64,000 bases of DNA from Rhizocola hellebori (GTDB taxonomy: Bacteria; Actinomycetota; Actinomycetes; Mycobacteriales; Micromonosporaceae), in NCBI RefSeq assembly GCF_016862955.1, contig NZ_BONY01000009.1:124001-188000 (forward strand). The letters are read 5' to 3'. A program made the position numbers and the translations under genes. Within the stretch, counting starts at the first letter, position 1, and each line of letters starts with the position of its first letter. The notes under the pieces were generated by a model, which made no database searches, was not told where the DNA came from, and saw only the letters and a list, made by a program, of their open reading frames with translations. Below, in pieces: positions 54,234 through 63,451 of the stretch.

Positions 54234-57200
54234 ATGACCGAGTTTCGTTTGCTGGGATCGGTCGAGGTGATACACGCCGATTCCGTGCTGGCGCTGGGCG
54301 GGCCGCGGCACCGCAGGTTGCTTGCCACGCTGTTGCTGCAAGCAGGTCGAGTGGTGCCGTCGGGCACGCTGATCGAGGCGTTGTGGGAGGATGCCCCGCC
54401 GCGCAAGGCGCGGGCGGTGCTGCAGGTGCGAATCTCGGAGCTGCGCGCAGCGCTGCGGGCCACGGGGTCGCAGCTGCTCGCCCGCGAGGGCGGCTACGAG
54501 CTGCGGGTGGACTCCGAAGATGTCGACGCGTGGCGTTTCGAGCGGCTCGCGTCGGCAGGTGCGGCAGCGCTGGCGGCGGGCGATGCCGTGGCCGCCCGGG
54601 CCGAACTGGAAGCGGCGCTTGCCCTGTGGCGGGGACCGATGCTGGCGGAGTTCGCCGGCGAGCCGTTCGCCCGGTCTGACACGGCAAGGCTGGAAGAGCT
54701 GCGGTGGCAGGCGATCCACCACCGGATCGCCGCCGACCTCGACCTGGGCCACCATGCCGAGATCATCGCCGAGCTGGAGAAACTGGTGGTCGAGCAACCA
54801 CTGCGGGAACAGTTCCGTGGGCAGCTGATGCTTGCCCTCTACCGCAGTGGGCGCCAGGGTGAAGCGCTTGAGGCCTTTCAGGCCGCGCGTAACCACCTCG
54901 CCGACCAGCTGGGCGTCGACCCGGGTGCCGAGCTGCAGGCGCTGCACCACGCGATGCTGACGGCGGACCCCGGGCTGAACCCACCTATCAGGAGCCACGT
55001 TCCAGCCCAGCTTCCGGCCGATGTCACGGCGTTCACCGGGCGGGCTAAAGAACTGTCGTGGTTGGACAGTCTTGTCGCCGGATCGCCTTCCACGGTGGTG
55101 ATTTCGGCGGTGTCGGGGACGGCCGGCGTGGGAAAGACCGCACTGGCTTTGCGCTGGGCGCACCGGATCCGCCACCGGTTCCCCGACGGCCAGCTCTATG
55201 CGGACCTGCGCGGCTATGATCCAGACCTGCCGGTGCCGCCGGGCGAGGCGCTGGCCCGGTTCCTGCGCGCGCTGGGCATACCCGAGCGGGCGATCCCCGT
55301 CGACGTGCAGGAGCGGGCCGCGCTTTACCGCACGGCGCTTGACGGGCGCAGGATGCTGGTCGTGCTTGACAACGCCTCATCGGCCAGCCAGATCCACGAG
55401 CTTCTTCCCGGTACCAAATCATGCATGGCCTTGATAACGAGCCGCGATTCGCTGTCGGGGCTGGTGGCTCGCCACGGCGCGCACCGGCTCGACCTCGGCT
55501 TGCTGACCGCGCAGGACGCGGTCGTCCTGTTGCGCCGCCTGATCGGCGCACGGGTCGATGCTGAACCTCAAGCCGCGCAAGAGCTGGCAAACCTGAGCGC
55601 CAGGCTGCCGTTGGCATTGCGCATCACCGCCGAGCTCGCCGCCGAACGGGCCGGCAGCAGCCTCGCCGACATCGCGGCCGAACTCAACGACCACCAGCGA
55701 AGGTGGGAGTTGCTGGATGCTGGCGGCGACGACCGAACAGCGCTGCGGGCGGTGTTTTCCTGGTCCTATCAACGGCTGCCCGCTCCGGCCGCGCGGCTGT
55801 TTTCGTTGTTGGGGCTGCATCCAGGCGCGGAATTCAGCATCGATGCGGTGGCCGCCCTTGCCGGAATACCGGCCGGCGCTGTCCGCCCGGTGCTCGAAAC
55901 GCTTGCCCGCGCCCATCTTGTTGAGCGCACCGGCCCAGACCGATTCGGCATGCACGATCTGCTGCGCGGTTATGCCCGCCACCTTTTCGACGCCGAGGCC
56001 GGCGAACCCGAGCTGCACTTGCCGCTGGATCGCCTCTTCGCCCACTACCTGGGCATGACCGCGACAGGTGACCAGGCGTGGCTCGACGCCGAATGCGCCA
56101 ACCTCATCGCGGTGGTCGCCTGCGCGGCAGCCCACGGCTGGCAGGACTACGCCACCCGGATGGCTGTCGACCTGTGGCCGCATCTGGACGCCGCCGGCCA
56201 TTATGCGCAGGCCCTTGCCATCCACGAGCACGCGCTGCGGGCCGCACGGCAGCAGGGCGATGCGGCGAGTGAGCACCAGATCCTGTGCAACCTCGGCCAC
56301 GTTCACATGCGACTGGGCCGCTACCCGCAGGCCGAGGCCCACCTCCAGCGGGCGGCCAAGGTGGGGCGCGCGCTCGGGGCCAACGGCGACGCGGTCCAGG
56401 CGGCGGTGATGGCGTTGTGGGGGCTGACCCGCATGTGGCAAGGCCACTATGCCGAGGCCGAGCAGCGCCTGCGGCGTGGGCACACGCTGAGCCGCGCGGC
56501 GGGCGATCGGGCGATGGAAGCCAAAGCGCTGGCCGGTCTCGGTCATGTCTACATGCGACAGTGCCGTTACGAGGCGGCAGCCGACAAGCTGCGGCAGGCG
56601 CAGGCGATGCACCGCGAGTGCGGCGACAGCCTCTCCGAGGCTCGGGCACTGGGCAACCTCGCCCAGATCTGTCTGCGCCAGCACCGTCTCGACAGCGCGG
56701 CCGAGCATCTGGAGCGGGCACTGGACCTGTTCCGGAAGGCGGGGCATCGCCGCGACGAAGCCGCGGCGATCAACGCGCTCGGTGAGATCTATCTGCGCCA
56801 AGGGCAGCACGACCGGGCGCTCCAACACCACCGCCAAGCGCTTGCCACCTATCGAGAGCTCGGTGACCGCGGCAACGAGGGCATTGCGCTGCATGGCATC
56901 GGTGATGCGCACCTGCGCCGCGGCGAGCACGAGGCGGCGGGCTTGGCGCTGCGGCAGGCGCTGGCCGTCTTTCACCAGGTGGGTGACCGCCCACGGGAAG
57001 TCCTGGCGCGCAACACCCTCGGCGAGACGCTGCGGGACATCGGCGACCTCCACGCCGCGCGCGCCCAGCACACCCTTGCCCTGAGCCAGGCGAACGACGT
57101 CGGCGACCTGTTCGAGCAAGGCCGTGCCCACGCCGGCCTGGCCGACATCGGCCGGCGGTGGCAAGACACCGAGTCCGCCCGGCACCACTACCAGCAGGCA

Positions 57201-57269
57201 CTAGCGCGCTACAGCGAGCTTGGCCTGCCCGAGGCCGACGAGCTCCGCGATCAGCTTGCCAAGCTTTGA
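54234..57269 (+). CDS. AfsR/SARP-type STAND regulator (BTAD, NB-ARC, TPR)
   Basis: A 1011-aa regulator. A winged-helix DNA-binding domain (1-92) and BTAD (95-240) precede NB-ARC with Walker A GTAGVGKT (295-302) and Walker B RRMLVVLDNASS. At least nine TPR units (about 655-1000) follow, with regular MRLGRYPQAEAHLQRA and LRQHRLDSAAEHLERAL-type helices. GGGGAG lies 8 bp before the ATG at 54234. Divergent from the exported NucA/NucB-type nuclease gene, which may be a target. Confidence 0.92.
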   Translation: MTEFRLLGSVEVIHADSVLALGGPRHRRLLATLLLQAGRVVPSGTLIEALWEDAPPRKARAVLQVRISELRAALRATGSQLLAREGGYELRVDSEDVDAWRFERLASAGAAALAAGDAVAARAELEAALALWRGPMLAEFAGEPFARSDTARLEELRWQAIHHRIAADLDLGHHAEIIAELEKLVVEQPLREQFRGQLMLALYRSGRQGEALEAFQAARNHLADQLGVDPGAELQALHHAMLTADPGLNPPIRSHVPAQLPADVTAFTGRAKELSWLDSLVAGSPSTVVISAVSGTAGVGKTALALRWAHRIRHRFPDGQLYADLRGYDPDLPVPPGEALARFLRALGIPERAIPVDVQERAALYRTALDGRRMLVVLDNASSASQIHELLPGTKSCMALITSRDSLSGLVARHGAHRLDLGLLTAQDAVVLLRRLIGARVDAEPQAAQELANLSARLPLALRITAELAAERAGSSLADIAAELNDHQRRWELLDAGGDDRTALRAVFSWSYQRLPAPAARLFSLLGLHPGAEFSIDAVAALAGIPAGAVRPVLETLARAHLVERTGPDRFGMHDLLRGYARHLFDAEAGEPELHLPLDRLFAHYLGMTATGDQAWLDAECANLIAVVACAAAHGWQDYATRMAVDLWPHLDAAGHYAQALAIHEHALRAARQQGDAASEHQILCNLGHVHMRLGRYPQAEAHLQRAAKVGRALGANGDAVQAAVMALWGLTRMWQGHYAEAEQRLRRGHTLSRAAGDRAMEAKALAGLGHVYMRQCRYEAAADKLRQAQAMHRECGDSLSEARALGNLAQICLRQHRLDSAAEHLERALDLFRKAGHRRDEAAAINALGEIYLRQGQHDRALQHHRQALATYRELGDRGNEGIALHGIGDAHLRRGEHEAAGLALRQALAVFHQVGDRPREVLARNTLGETLRDIGDLHAARAQHTLALSQANDVGDLFEQGRAHAGLADIGRRWQDTESARHHYQQALARYSELGLPEADELRDQLAKL

Positions 57270-57305
57270 CGCATGCCGTCTGGAACAGAATGGCACCTAC
57301 AGCCG

Positions 57306-58286
57306 TCATCGCGGCCCTTCCAGAAGCGCGACACCCAAACCAGCTATCTCGTGTACCACCCGTGCGCCCACGCGATGACTGGTGATCAGGCCGGAGTCTC
57401 GCAGCACAGACAGGTGCTCGCTGGCGTTGGCGGGCGATATGCCCAGCCGGCGGGCGAGATCCATGGTGCCCGTGCCCGAGCCCACCGTCGCGAGGATGGC
57501 GGCACGCGTGCTGCCGATCAGAGCCGCCAGATTCCGATGAGGAACGGTGTTCGGCAATAGCAGTGGCCCCTGCTCCCTGGTGCACGGGTAAATCAGCACC
57601 GGCGGCAGCTCCGCGTCGAACAGCGTAATCGGATGGCGCACACAGAAGTAGGACGGCACCAGGGTAAGCCCCCGGCCCTCAAGGTGAATCACCTGATGGG
57701 GATGGTTGGGTATCCGCAGTTCGCCGTCGGAGTACGCCATCAAGGGCTGCAGGCTTTCCAGCAACGTCCGCACGCCCCCGCCGAGGATCGCCTCACCCCG
57801 TATACGCCGATCGCGATCGGTGGCCGTATTCAGGACGGGCAGGTATGGCACTATCGCCATGTCGTAATATGCCTGCATCGTTTTGGTCAGCACCCCGAGT
57901 GTTACCGGATCTCCGCTGTGCAGCAGGCGTGCGTCGCTCACCGTCCGCGTGGGAAGGCGCATCCGGCCCAGGTCGCTGCGCAGCCTCTTGATCGGCGTGG
58001 AGCGGATGGTCTCGAGGCCGTGTGCCAGCCCGTGTTCGGCCGCCGCAGGGTTGAGGAAATCGGGAAAGTAGCCCATCGTCGGAATGAGATCGCTGAGCAG
58101 CCGGCCGCCCGGTCCGAGTCCTACCCGAAGGGCGGCGGCCGTGCGCCGTCGCCAGTCGCGAAAGAGCAGATCACCCGGCTGCCCGCGCAGCATGTGGATG
58201 CTCAACACCAAATCCCACAAGGGATCCGGTGTCGTTCGCACCTTCAGCCGAGCTAGGTCCTCGCTGGTGAAGACAATACGCAGCAT
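57306..58286 (-). CDS. ArsR-type winged-helix transcriptional regulator
   Basis: A 326-aa protein. The C-terminal 80 residues form an ArsR/SmtB-like winged helix: ALIGSTRAAILATVGSGTGT then DLARRLGISPANASEHLSVL and DSGLITSHRVGARVVHEI. The larger N-terminal region (1-240) carries DPLWDLVLSIHMLRG, typical of an actinobacterial DUF5937-type extension. No metal-binding Cys pair, so it probably senses something other than metal. It converges with the SARP/STAND gene. Confidence 0.85.
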   Translation of the reverse strand: MLRIVFTSEDLARLKVRTTPDPLWDLVLSIHMLRGQPGDLLFRDWRRRTAAALRVGLGPGGRLLSDLIPTMGYFPDFLNPAAAEHGLAHGLETIRSTPIKRLRSDLGRMRLPTRTVSDARLLHSGDPVTLGVLTKTMQAYYDMAIVPYLPVLNTATDRDRRIRGEAILGGGVRTLLESLQPLMAYSDGELRIPNHPHQVIHLEGRGLTLVPSYFCVRHPITLFDAELPPVLIYPCTREQGPLLLPNTVPHRNLAALIGSTRAAILATVGSGTGTMDLARRLGISPANASEHLSVLRDSGLITSHRVGARVVHEIAGLGVALLEGPR

Positions 58287-58561
58287 CGCCACCCCCGTCG
58301 TGGCTACGGCTCTCGTTACAGCCGCCGATTCTATGCGCCCGCCCGGCCCGCCGTCAGATCGGTCACCATCAACCAGGCGCCGATCGCCGGACCTGCGCGC
58401 CGAGCCGCTGGTGGCAGGTCTGGAAGCAACAGCTGGGCCATCAGGCATTTCGGTTGAGGCCGAAGCCTCGGATGTGTTGATCTGTGGCTGGCCGCAGCGT
58501 TGGTGGGTTAATCGCCAAACGGCTGATTTTCACGGCCGCGACCGGCGGCGAGAGTAGAGAC

Positions 58562-58939
58562 ATGACACATCTACATACATGGATCAAACGCGTCGCGGTG
58601 GTGGCAGCGTTCTCCATAGCCGCACTGGGCGGAACTGTGGTGGTCAGCGCGCCCGCAGAGGCGATACCGCCATTGTGCGAGACCGAGTGGTGGTGGTACG
58701 TCGACGGCGGGAACAACATCTTCGCCCACAACTTCAAGATCTGTGAGGTTCCTCCCTACGAGCGCCCACAGGCGGTCAACATCCAGGTTCACGACAACTT
58801 CAACAACTGGACGACCGTAGCGAGCGGCTGGGGTGACGCCGCGTTCTACTGCGTGACAGTGTCGGCGTCCAACCAGTTCCGCGTGGCCGGTCCCGGAATC
58901 CCGGCACAGGGACCGTTCTGGAACCGCTGCACGGTCTGA
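58562..58939 (+). CDS. Small exported protein of unknown function
   Basis: A 125-aa protein with a signal peptide (AEA cleavage near residue 34). The mature part of about 91 residues is aromatic-rich (CETEWWWYVDGGNNIFAHN), with four cysteines (LCETE, KICEV, YCVTV, NRCTV) likely forming two disulfides. It ends at a strong hairpin. Its size and cysteine pattern are similar to the exported protein at 6535-6891, but the sequences are not clearly related. Confidence 0.68.
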   Translation: MTHLHTWIKRVAVVAAFSIAALGGTVVVSAPAEAIPPLCETEWWWYVDGGNNIFAHNFKICEVPPYERPQAVNIQVHDNFNNWTTVASGWGDAAFYCVTVSASNQFRVAGPGIPAQGPFWNRCTV

Positions 58940-58950
58940 CCCGCTCCTTG

Positions 58951-58987
58951 CCTGCGCGGCCAGCCGATTTCGGGCCGGCCGCGCAGG
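58951..58987. terminator. Perfect 11-bp bidirectional hairpin
   Basis: CCTGCGCGGCC (58951-58961) and its exact complement (58977-58987), with an inner GCC/GGC extension in the loop. It lies between the exported protein gene and the convergent reductase gene. Confidence 0.75.
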
Positions 58988-58992
58988 GTGGA

Positions 58993-59634
58993 TCAGCGCA
59001 TCACGACAACGCAGGCGTGCGGGTGCTCTGCCCGCTCTGCCTCGTCGAGCACGGCAATCGCGTAGTCCTCCATGGAAATCAACGTCGAGGCAGCTTCTCG
59101 ATCGCCGATGGTGTCCACTGCCAATTGATACTTCCCGCTTCGCTGACCCGGCGCGATGCCACCCGGGGGCGGACTCACATACGTCCAATGAAGATCGTCG
59201 AGGGTGCGGTAGTAGGTCAGCGCTTCCCGCTGGCCGACAATCTCCGGCGCCGCATTGGCCGGCAGGTTGGGCCGGTCGGCGTACTGGCCTCCCGCGCCAT
59301 CGCGCACGCTGCCGAAACCGCCGACAACGATCAGCCTCGGCGGATCGTCAAACGCGCGCAGAGCCGACACCACCGATCGGGCCGCACGGGCGTAGAAGCC
59401 CGCATCGTCAAGTTTGGCGGCATGTCCCGCCGCGTTCACCACCACATCCGCACCGGCCACCGCGGCCTTCACCGCCGCCGAGTCGAACACGTCCGCCTCG
59501 ACCAGCCGATCTGCCGTGCCGTCGAGGCCGGATCGGTTCCGGACCACCATGGTGACCTCATGCCCGCGGCCAAGCGCCTCCTTGACGATCCGGCTGCCTA
59601 TCCGCCCCGCCGCACCGATCACCGCCAACCGCAC
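58993..59634 (-). CDS. NAD(P)-binding NmrA/SDR-like reductase or epimerase
   Basis: A 213-aa Rossmann protein from a GTG at 59634 (another GTG at 59664). LAVIGAAGRIGSRIVKEAL holds the GxxGxxG dinucleotide motif, and GADVVVNAAGHAAK and LIVVGGFGSVRDG follow. THYY-type catalysis is unclear: TYYRTLD lies where a YxxxK would be expected but lacks Lys. It resembles NAD(P)H-binding NmrA-like proteins that sense or reduce small molecules. Confidence 0.82.
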   Translation of the reverse strand: MRLAVIGAAGRIGSRIVKEALGRGHEVTMVVRNRSGLDGTADRLVEADVFDSAAVKAAVAGADVVVNAAGHAAKLDDAGFYARAARSVVSALRAFDDPPRLIVVGGFGSVRDGAGGQYADRPNLPANAAPEIVGQREALTYYRTLDDLHWTYVSPPPGGIAPGQRSGKYQLAVDTIGDREAASTLISMEDYAIAVLDEAERAEHPHACVVVMR

Positions 59635-59687
59635 GAACGCGACGCTAACACGGCCGCGCACCACCAGATGTCCGGCCTAAAAGGAGA

Positions 59688-59727
59688 CCGGGGAGCGCCA
59701 GGTCTCTTGATACCTGCCGCTCCCCGG
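59688..59727. terminator. Long two-part hairpin terminator
   Basis: CCGGGGAGCG (59688-59697) pairs with 59718-59727. Inside it CAGGT (59699-59703) pairs with ACCTG (59712-59716), giving an almost continuous 15-bp stem. It lies between the exported protein gene ending at 59789 and the reductase start. Confidence 0.75.
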
Positions 59728-59788
59728 ATGCGCCGTGAAACTGAGGCCGAGCGCCTAGGCGGCACCGATTGTCACCGGCCGCTGGCCA

Positions 59789-60331
59789 TCAGTGGCTGAT
59801 GGACAGCAACACGACCGAGATGAGCGAGTCGACCACCGTGCCGTCGCCGGCAAGACAGCGCTCGAGGTCCCTTCCGTCGGCGAGGTACACCTGCGTGACC
59901 GACGACCCGGTGAACAAGCCCGCCGTGACGGTACCGACGAATGTCACCTTGTAGATCCCGTGTTCCAAAGTGGGCGTTCGAGTGACGCCAATGGTGCTGG
60001 TTTGACCGGTGTTCCAGGTGATGGTCTGCGAGGTGGGGCCGGAGAGCAGCGCTTGCGGGCACGAGTCCGAACGCGTGAAGAGCCGGACCAGTTCGCCGGA
60101 GACCACGTCAGGTGCGCTCGGCGAGTAGCAGTAGCGGTAGTTGGTTTTCTTGTCGATCGTGACCGACTGTGGTGCCAGGGCCACCGATGGCGTGAAGAAG
60201 AGCTTGTCCACGCTAAACGGAGAACAGACCAAGTCGAGGCCGCCGCCGGTGGCGTGCGCGGGCGTTTGGACGACTGCTCCCAAGGCGAGGACCAGGAGCG
60301 CCACGGCACTGGCGCGAAGTGTACGGATCAA
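59789..60331 (-). CDS. Exported protein of unknown function
   Basis: A 180-aa protein with a signal peptide (AHA cleavage near residue 27). The mature domain is Thr/Val/Ser-rich and probably all beta, with four Cys (LVCSP, RYCYS, DSCPQ, ERCLA). It starts 192 bp downstream of the TPR/STAND gene on the same strand. No family recognised; the size and beta pattern recall other small secreted actinobacterial proteins. Confidence 0.68.
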   Translation of the reverse strand: MIRTLRASAVALLVLALGAVVQTPAHATGGGLDLVCSPFSVDKLFFTPSVALAPQSVTIDKKTNYRYCYSPSAPDVVSGELVRLFTRSDSCPQALLSGPTSQTITWNTGQTSTIGVTRTPTLEHGIYKVTFVGTVTAGLFTGSSVTQVYLADGRDLERCLAGDGTVVDSLISVVLLSISH

Positions 60332-60522
60332 TTTGCCCCCATCGTCAAATGCACATCATCGGATGCGCGATTGCCTTTGCACGCTATGCGACCCTCCCAC
60401 GCCATCACTCACAGTTATCGACAGTCATCGTCAGCCGAACGGCCCGGACTGATTCACCGATCGGAGCCGATGTCTACGGCTACCACGGCAAACGCGCCAG
60501 CAACCCCACTCTAAACAAGCTT

Positions 60523-63279
60523 TCAAGCCGCAAGGCTGTTCAGGTGGCCACGGATGGTGAGGGCATTTGCCTCCGGCTCGTCGGTGTGGTCGGTGCCAAG
60601 GCTGGTGAGGATGTCCAAGGCGCGTTGCCAGTGCCAGCGGGCGAGGTCGTGTTGATTGAGGGTGCGGTGGGCGTGGGCGAGGCCGTCGTGGGCACGGGCT
60701 TGATCGGTGGGTTGGGCCAGGCTGGTCGCATGCTCCAGCGCTCGCTGATGGTCAATCAGGGCGAGGCCGGCTTGGCCGCAGGCGTGGTGCAGGCGGCCCA
60801 AGCCTTGCAGGGCCTCAAATTGCCAGTTGCGGTGACCGAACTCCTGGGCGAGTTCCAGCACCTGCTGGTAGAAGCTGCCAGCGTCGCTATGGCGGCCTTG
60901 CCCAAGACGGACGTGGCCAAGACCGTTCAGCGCGTACAGTTCGCCGACACGGTCGCCGATCGCCTGGGCGATCTGCAACGCTCTGCCGTAACAGTCGCCG
61001 GCCTGCTCGTGCCGGCCGAGCAACAGGTGCGCGAAGCCGCGACCACTCAATGCGATCAGCTCGCCCGCGCGGTTGCCAATAGCCTGGGCGATCTGCAACG
61101 CCTGCCCATTGTTGTCCTCGGCCTGCTGGTAGCGGCCCAGGAGCCGGTCGATGTGGCCGAGACTGTTGAGCGCATTCAGTTCGCCGACGCGGTCGCCGAT
61201 AGCTCTGGCAACCTGCAAGGCCCGCCTGAAGTAGTCACCAGACTGCTCCCGCCGGCCCAGCGACAGGTGCACGAAGCCGAGACCGCTCAACGCGTAGCGT
61301 TCACCGGCACGGTCGCCAATGACCAGGGCGACCTGCAACGCCCGCCCGTAGTGGTCGCCGGACTGCTCATGGCGGCCCAGCGTCCAGTGGACCTGGCCCA
61401 GACCGTTGAGCGCGTTCAGTTCGCCGGCGCGCTCGCCCAGGGCCAGGGCGATCTGCAGCGCCCGCCCGAAGTGGTCGCCCGCCTGCTCATGACGGCCCCA
61501 CATGCGGTGGATGTGGCCCAGACCGTTGAGCGCGTTCATCTCCGCTGGGCTGTTGCCAAGGTGGCGGGCGAGATGCAGGGCGTGCTGATGCAGCGTTTGC
61601 GCATCCTGGAAACGGCTGACGGCGCGCAGGTGCCGGTCCAGGACGGTGGATAGCTGCCAGGTGTGTTCGTGCCAGCCATGGATGGCGGCGTGTTGGGCCG
61701 TGGCGAGCAGGTTCGTCAGTTCGGTGTCCAGCCATTGTTCGGCCCGGTCGCGGTCGGACAGGTCGGGTGTGACGCCGGCGGGCAAGTCCGGACGACGATG
61801 CTGCTGCTCGTGCGGGTAGGCCACCTCCATGGCGGTCGCGGCGGTGGCCAGATAGAAGTCGAACAGCCGAGACAGGGTGCTGTGGCGGTGTTGTGGGCGA
61901 TCCTGATCGATGGCCCGGTCCGTGGCGTAAACGCGCACCAGGTCATGGATGCTGTAGCGGCCCGGCGTGGCTTGCTGCAGCAGGTTGTCGCCGCACAGGT
62001 GGCGCAGCTCGGCTCGGGTGGTGGGCAGGTCGGTGTGGGCCATGGCGGCGGCCGCGTACACGTCGAAATCCTGGCCGGGATGCAGCGCCACCAGTCGCAG
62101 CAGGCGTTGTCTGTCAGCGGGCAGGTGCTGGTAGGACAGATCGAGGGCGAGCTGCACACCACCGTCGAGCTGGCGGTGGTGATGGCGTTCGTCGAGCCGG
62201 TCGGCGTGATCGGTCAACGTCCATCCGGGTCTGTTGCGGATGTGCCCAGCCACCAGGCCGAGCGCCAGCGGCAAGTAGCCACAGCGGGCGGCGATGCGGG
62301 CCGTCGCGTGTGGATCCCCGCCGACGGCGACCTCCGGTACGGCTCGGGAGAGGAAGTCGATGGCCTCCTCCGCGGTGAACACCTCCACCGTGAGGCGGAT
62401 CGCCGGCTGCAGATCGTCTAGATGGCGCCGGCTGGTGACCAGTGTCAGAGATCCCGCACCGGCGACAAGCGGCCGGACCTGTTCGGTGTCAGCGGCATTG
62501 TCCAGGACCACCAGGGCACGGGCGCCCGCCAGACAGCGGCGGTAGACCCCGGCGCGGGAGGCCAGATCGTGAGGGATCTGCTGACCGGGTACCCCAAGCA
62601 GGCGCAGGAAGCCATCCAGCACGGCAGCGGGATCGGCTGGTGGTTGCGCCGGGTCGGGGTGAAACCCCCGCAGGTCGACGAACAGCACCCTGTCGAACGG
62701 CTTCTCGCCCGCCATGACGTGACCGGCGTGAACGGCCAGCTGGGTCTTGCCGACCCCGGCCATCCCCTCGATCGTGGAGATCACCACCGCGACGCCATCG
62801 CGGTGGGCGTCATGCAGCGCCAGCCGCAATTGGTCCAGTTCGCCGGTACGGCCGATGAAGGTGGCCAAGTCTTGCGGCAGGGCGTCTTGGACCCGGATCT
62901 GTGCCGCGGCTTGGGTTTGCCCGCTGATGACCCGCAGTGCTTGACGCCACTGCGTTGCGTAGCCGAGATCGGAATGCAGTGTCTGTACGACCGCGATCAG
63001 CAGATCGCTGTCGATGCGGCGCCGGCCGGTCTTGAAACAGTCGGCCACGGTGTTCTTTCTGGCCAGTTCGCTGGCAGGCCGCCCCGATGCGCGCCATGTG
63101 GTGTTGATCCGATCCGTGATGCGCTCGTATGACGGATTACCAGCCCACACCTTCAGCAGTCGCAGCTGCACCACAAGGTCGTCGAGTGTGGCGGCCTGCC
63201 CCGGATCGGGCGGCGCGGTGAAGGCCTCGGCCGGCGGGTTGGCCGGGTTGGGCGAGAGCGACATGACCCAGAATCCCAT
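60523..63279 (-). CDS. STAND regulator with non-SARP N-terminus, NB-ARC and regular TPR array
   Basis: A 918-aa protein. Residues about 30-140 form an N-terminal domain (VVQLRLLKVWAGNPSYERIT, then ARKNTVADCFKTGRRRIDSD) shared with the relic at 52141-52637; it is neither SARP nor XRE in sequence, though a DNA-binding helix bundle is plausible. NB-ARC follows with Walker A GMAGVGKT (172-179), Walker B ALVVLDNAADTEQV and an SIHDLVRVYATD segment. Eight 40-residue TPR units end the protein. ATGs at 63279 and 63264 are both possible. Divergent from an exported S8 protease gene. Confidence 0.88.
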   Translation of the reverse strand: MGFWVMSLSPNPANPPAEAFTAPPDPGQAATLDDLVVQLRLLKVWAGNPSYERITDRINTTWRASGRPASELARKNTVADCFKTGRRRIDSDLLIAVVQTLHSDLGYATQWRQALRVISGQTQAAAQIRVQDALPQDLATFIGRTGELDQLRLALHDAHRDGVAVVISTIEGMAGVGKTQLAVHAGHVMAGEKPFDRVLFVDLRGFHPDPAQPPADPAAVLDGFLRLLGVPGQQIPHDLASRAGVYRRCLAGARALVVLDNAADTEQVRPLVAGAGSLTLVTSRRHLDDLQPAIRLTVEVFTAEEAIDFLSRAVPEVAVGGDPHATARIAARCGYLPLALGLVAGHIRNRPGWTLTDHADRLDERHHHRQLDGGVQLALDLSYQHLPADRQRLLRLVALHPGQDFDVYAAAAMAHTDLPTTRAELRHLCGDNLLQQATPGRYSIHDLVRVYATDRAIDQDRPQHRHSTLSRLFDFYLATAATAMEVAYPHEQQHRRPDLPAGVTPDLSDRDRAEQWLDTELTNLLATAQHAAIHGWHEHTWQLSTVLDRHLRAVSRFQDAQTLHQHALHLARHLGNSPAEMNALNGLGHIHRMWGRHEQAGDHFGRALQIALALGERAGELNALNGLGQVHWTLGRHEQSGDHYGRALQVALVIGDRAGERYALSGLGFVHLSLGRREQSGDYFRRALQVARAIGDRVGELNALNSLGHIDRLLGRYQQAEDNNGQALQIAQAIGNRAGELIALSGRGFAHLLLGRHEQAGDCYGRALQIAQAIGDRVGELYALNGLGHVRLGQGRHSDAGSFYQQVLELAQEFGHRNWQFEALQGLGRLHHACGQAGLALIDHQRALEHATSLAQPTDQARAHDGLAHAHRTLNQHDLARWHWQRALDILTSLGTDHTDEPEANALTIRGHLNSLAA
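60618..61578 (-). repeat. Tandem 120-bp TPR-coding repeats (about 8 units)
   Basis: Eight consecutive 40-residue units, each like QIAQAIGDRVGELYALNGLG followed by HxxxxxGRHEQAGDxYGRAL, with an exact 120-nt period and no insertions. Units 1-6 are similar enough at DNA level that repeat-number change by slippage or recombination is plausible. The last two units are more diverged. Confidence 0.85.
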
Positions 63280-63451
63280 GGCCCGCTGTCGATGCCCGGA
63301 TCAGGGTGGCCTTTGGCAGGTGGCGTTGGTGGGTGTCGCCACATCCGGATTCATCCGGGATAGAAGCACCCGGCCCCGCAGACGCCGGACAGTCGAATCG
63401 CCATCCGGCCACGACCTGCCGGGGCTCATCCCTCAAGAAGAAAGGGCTCAG

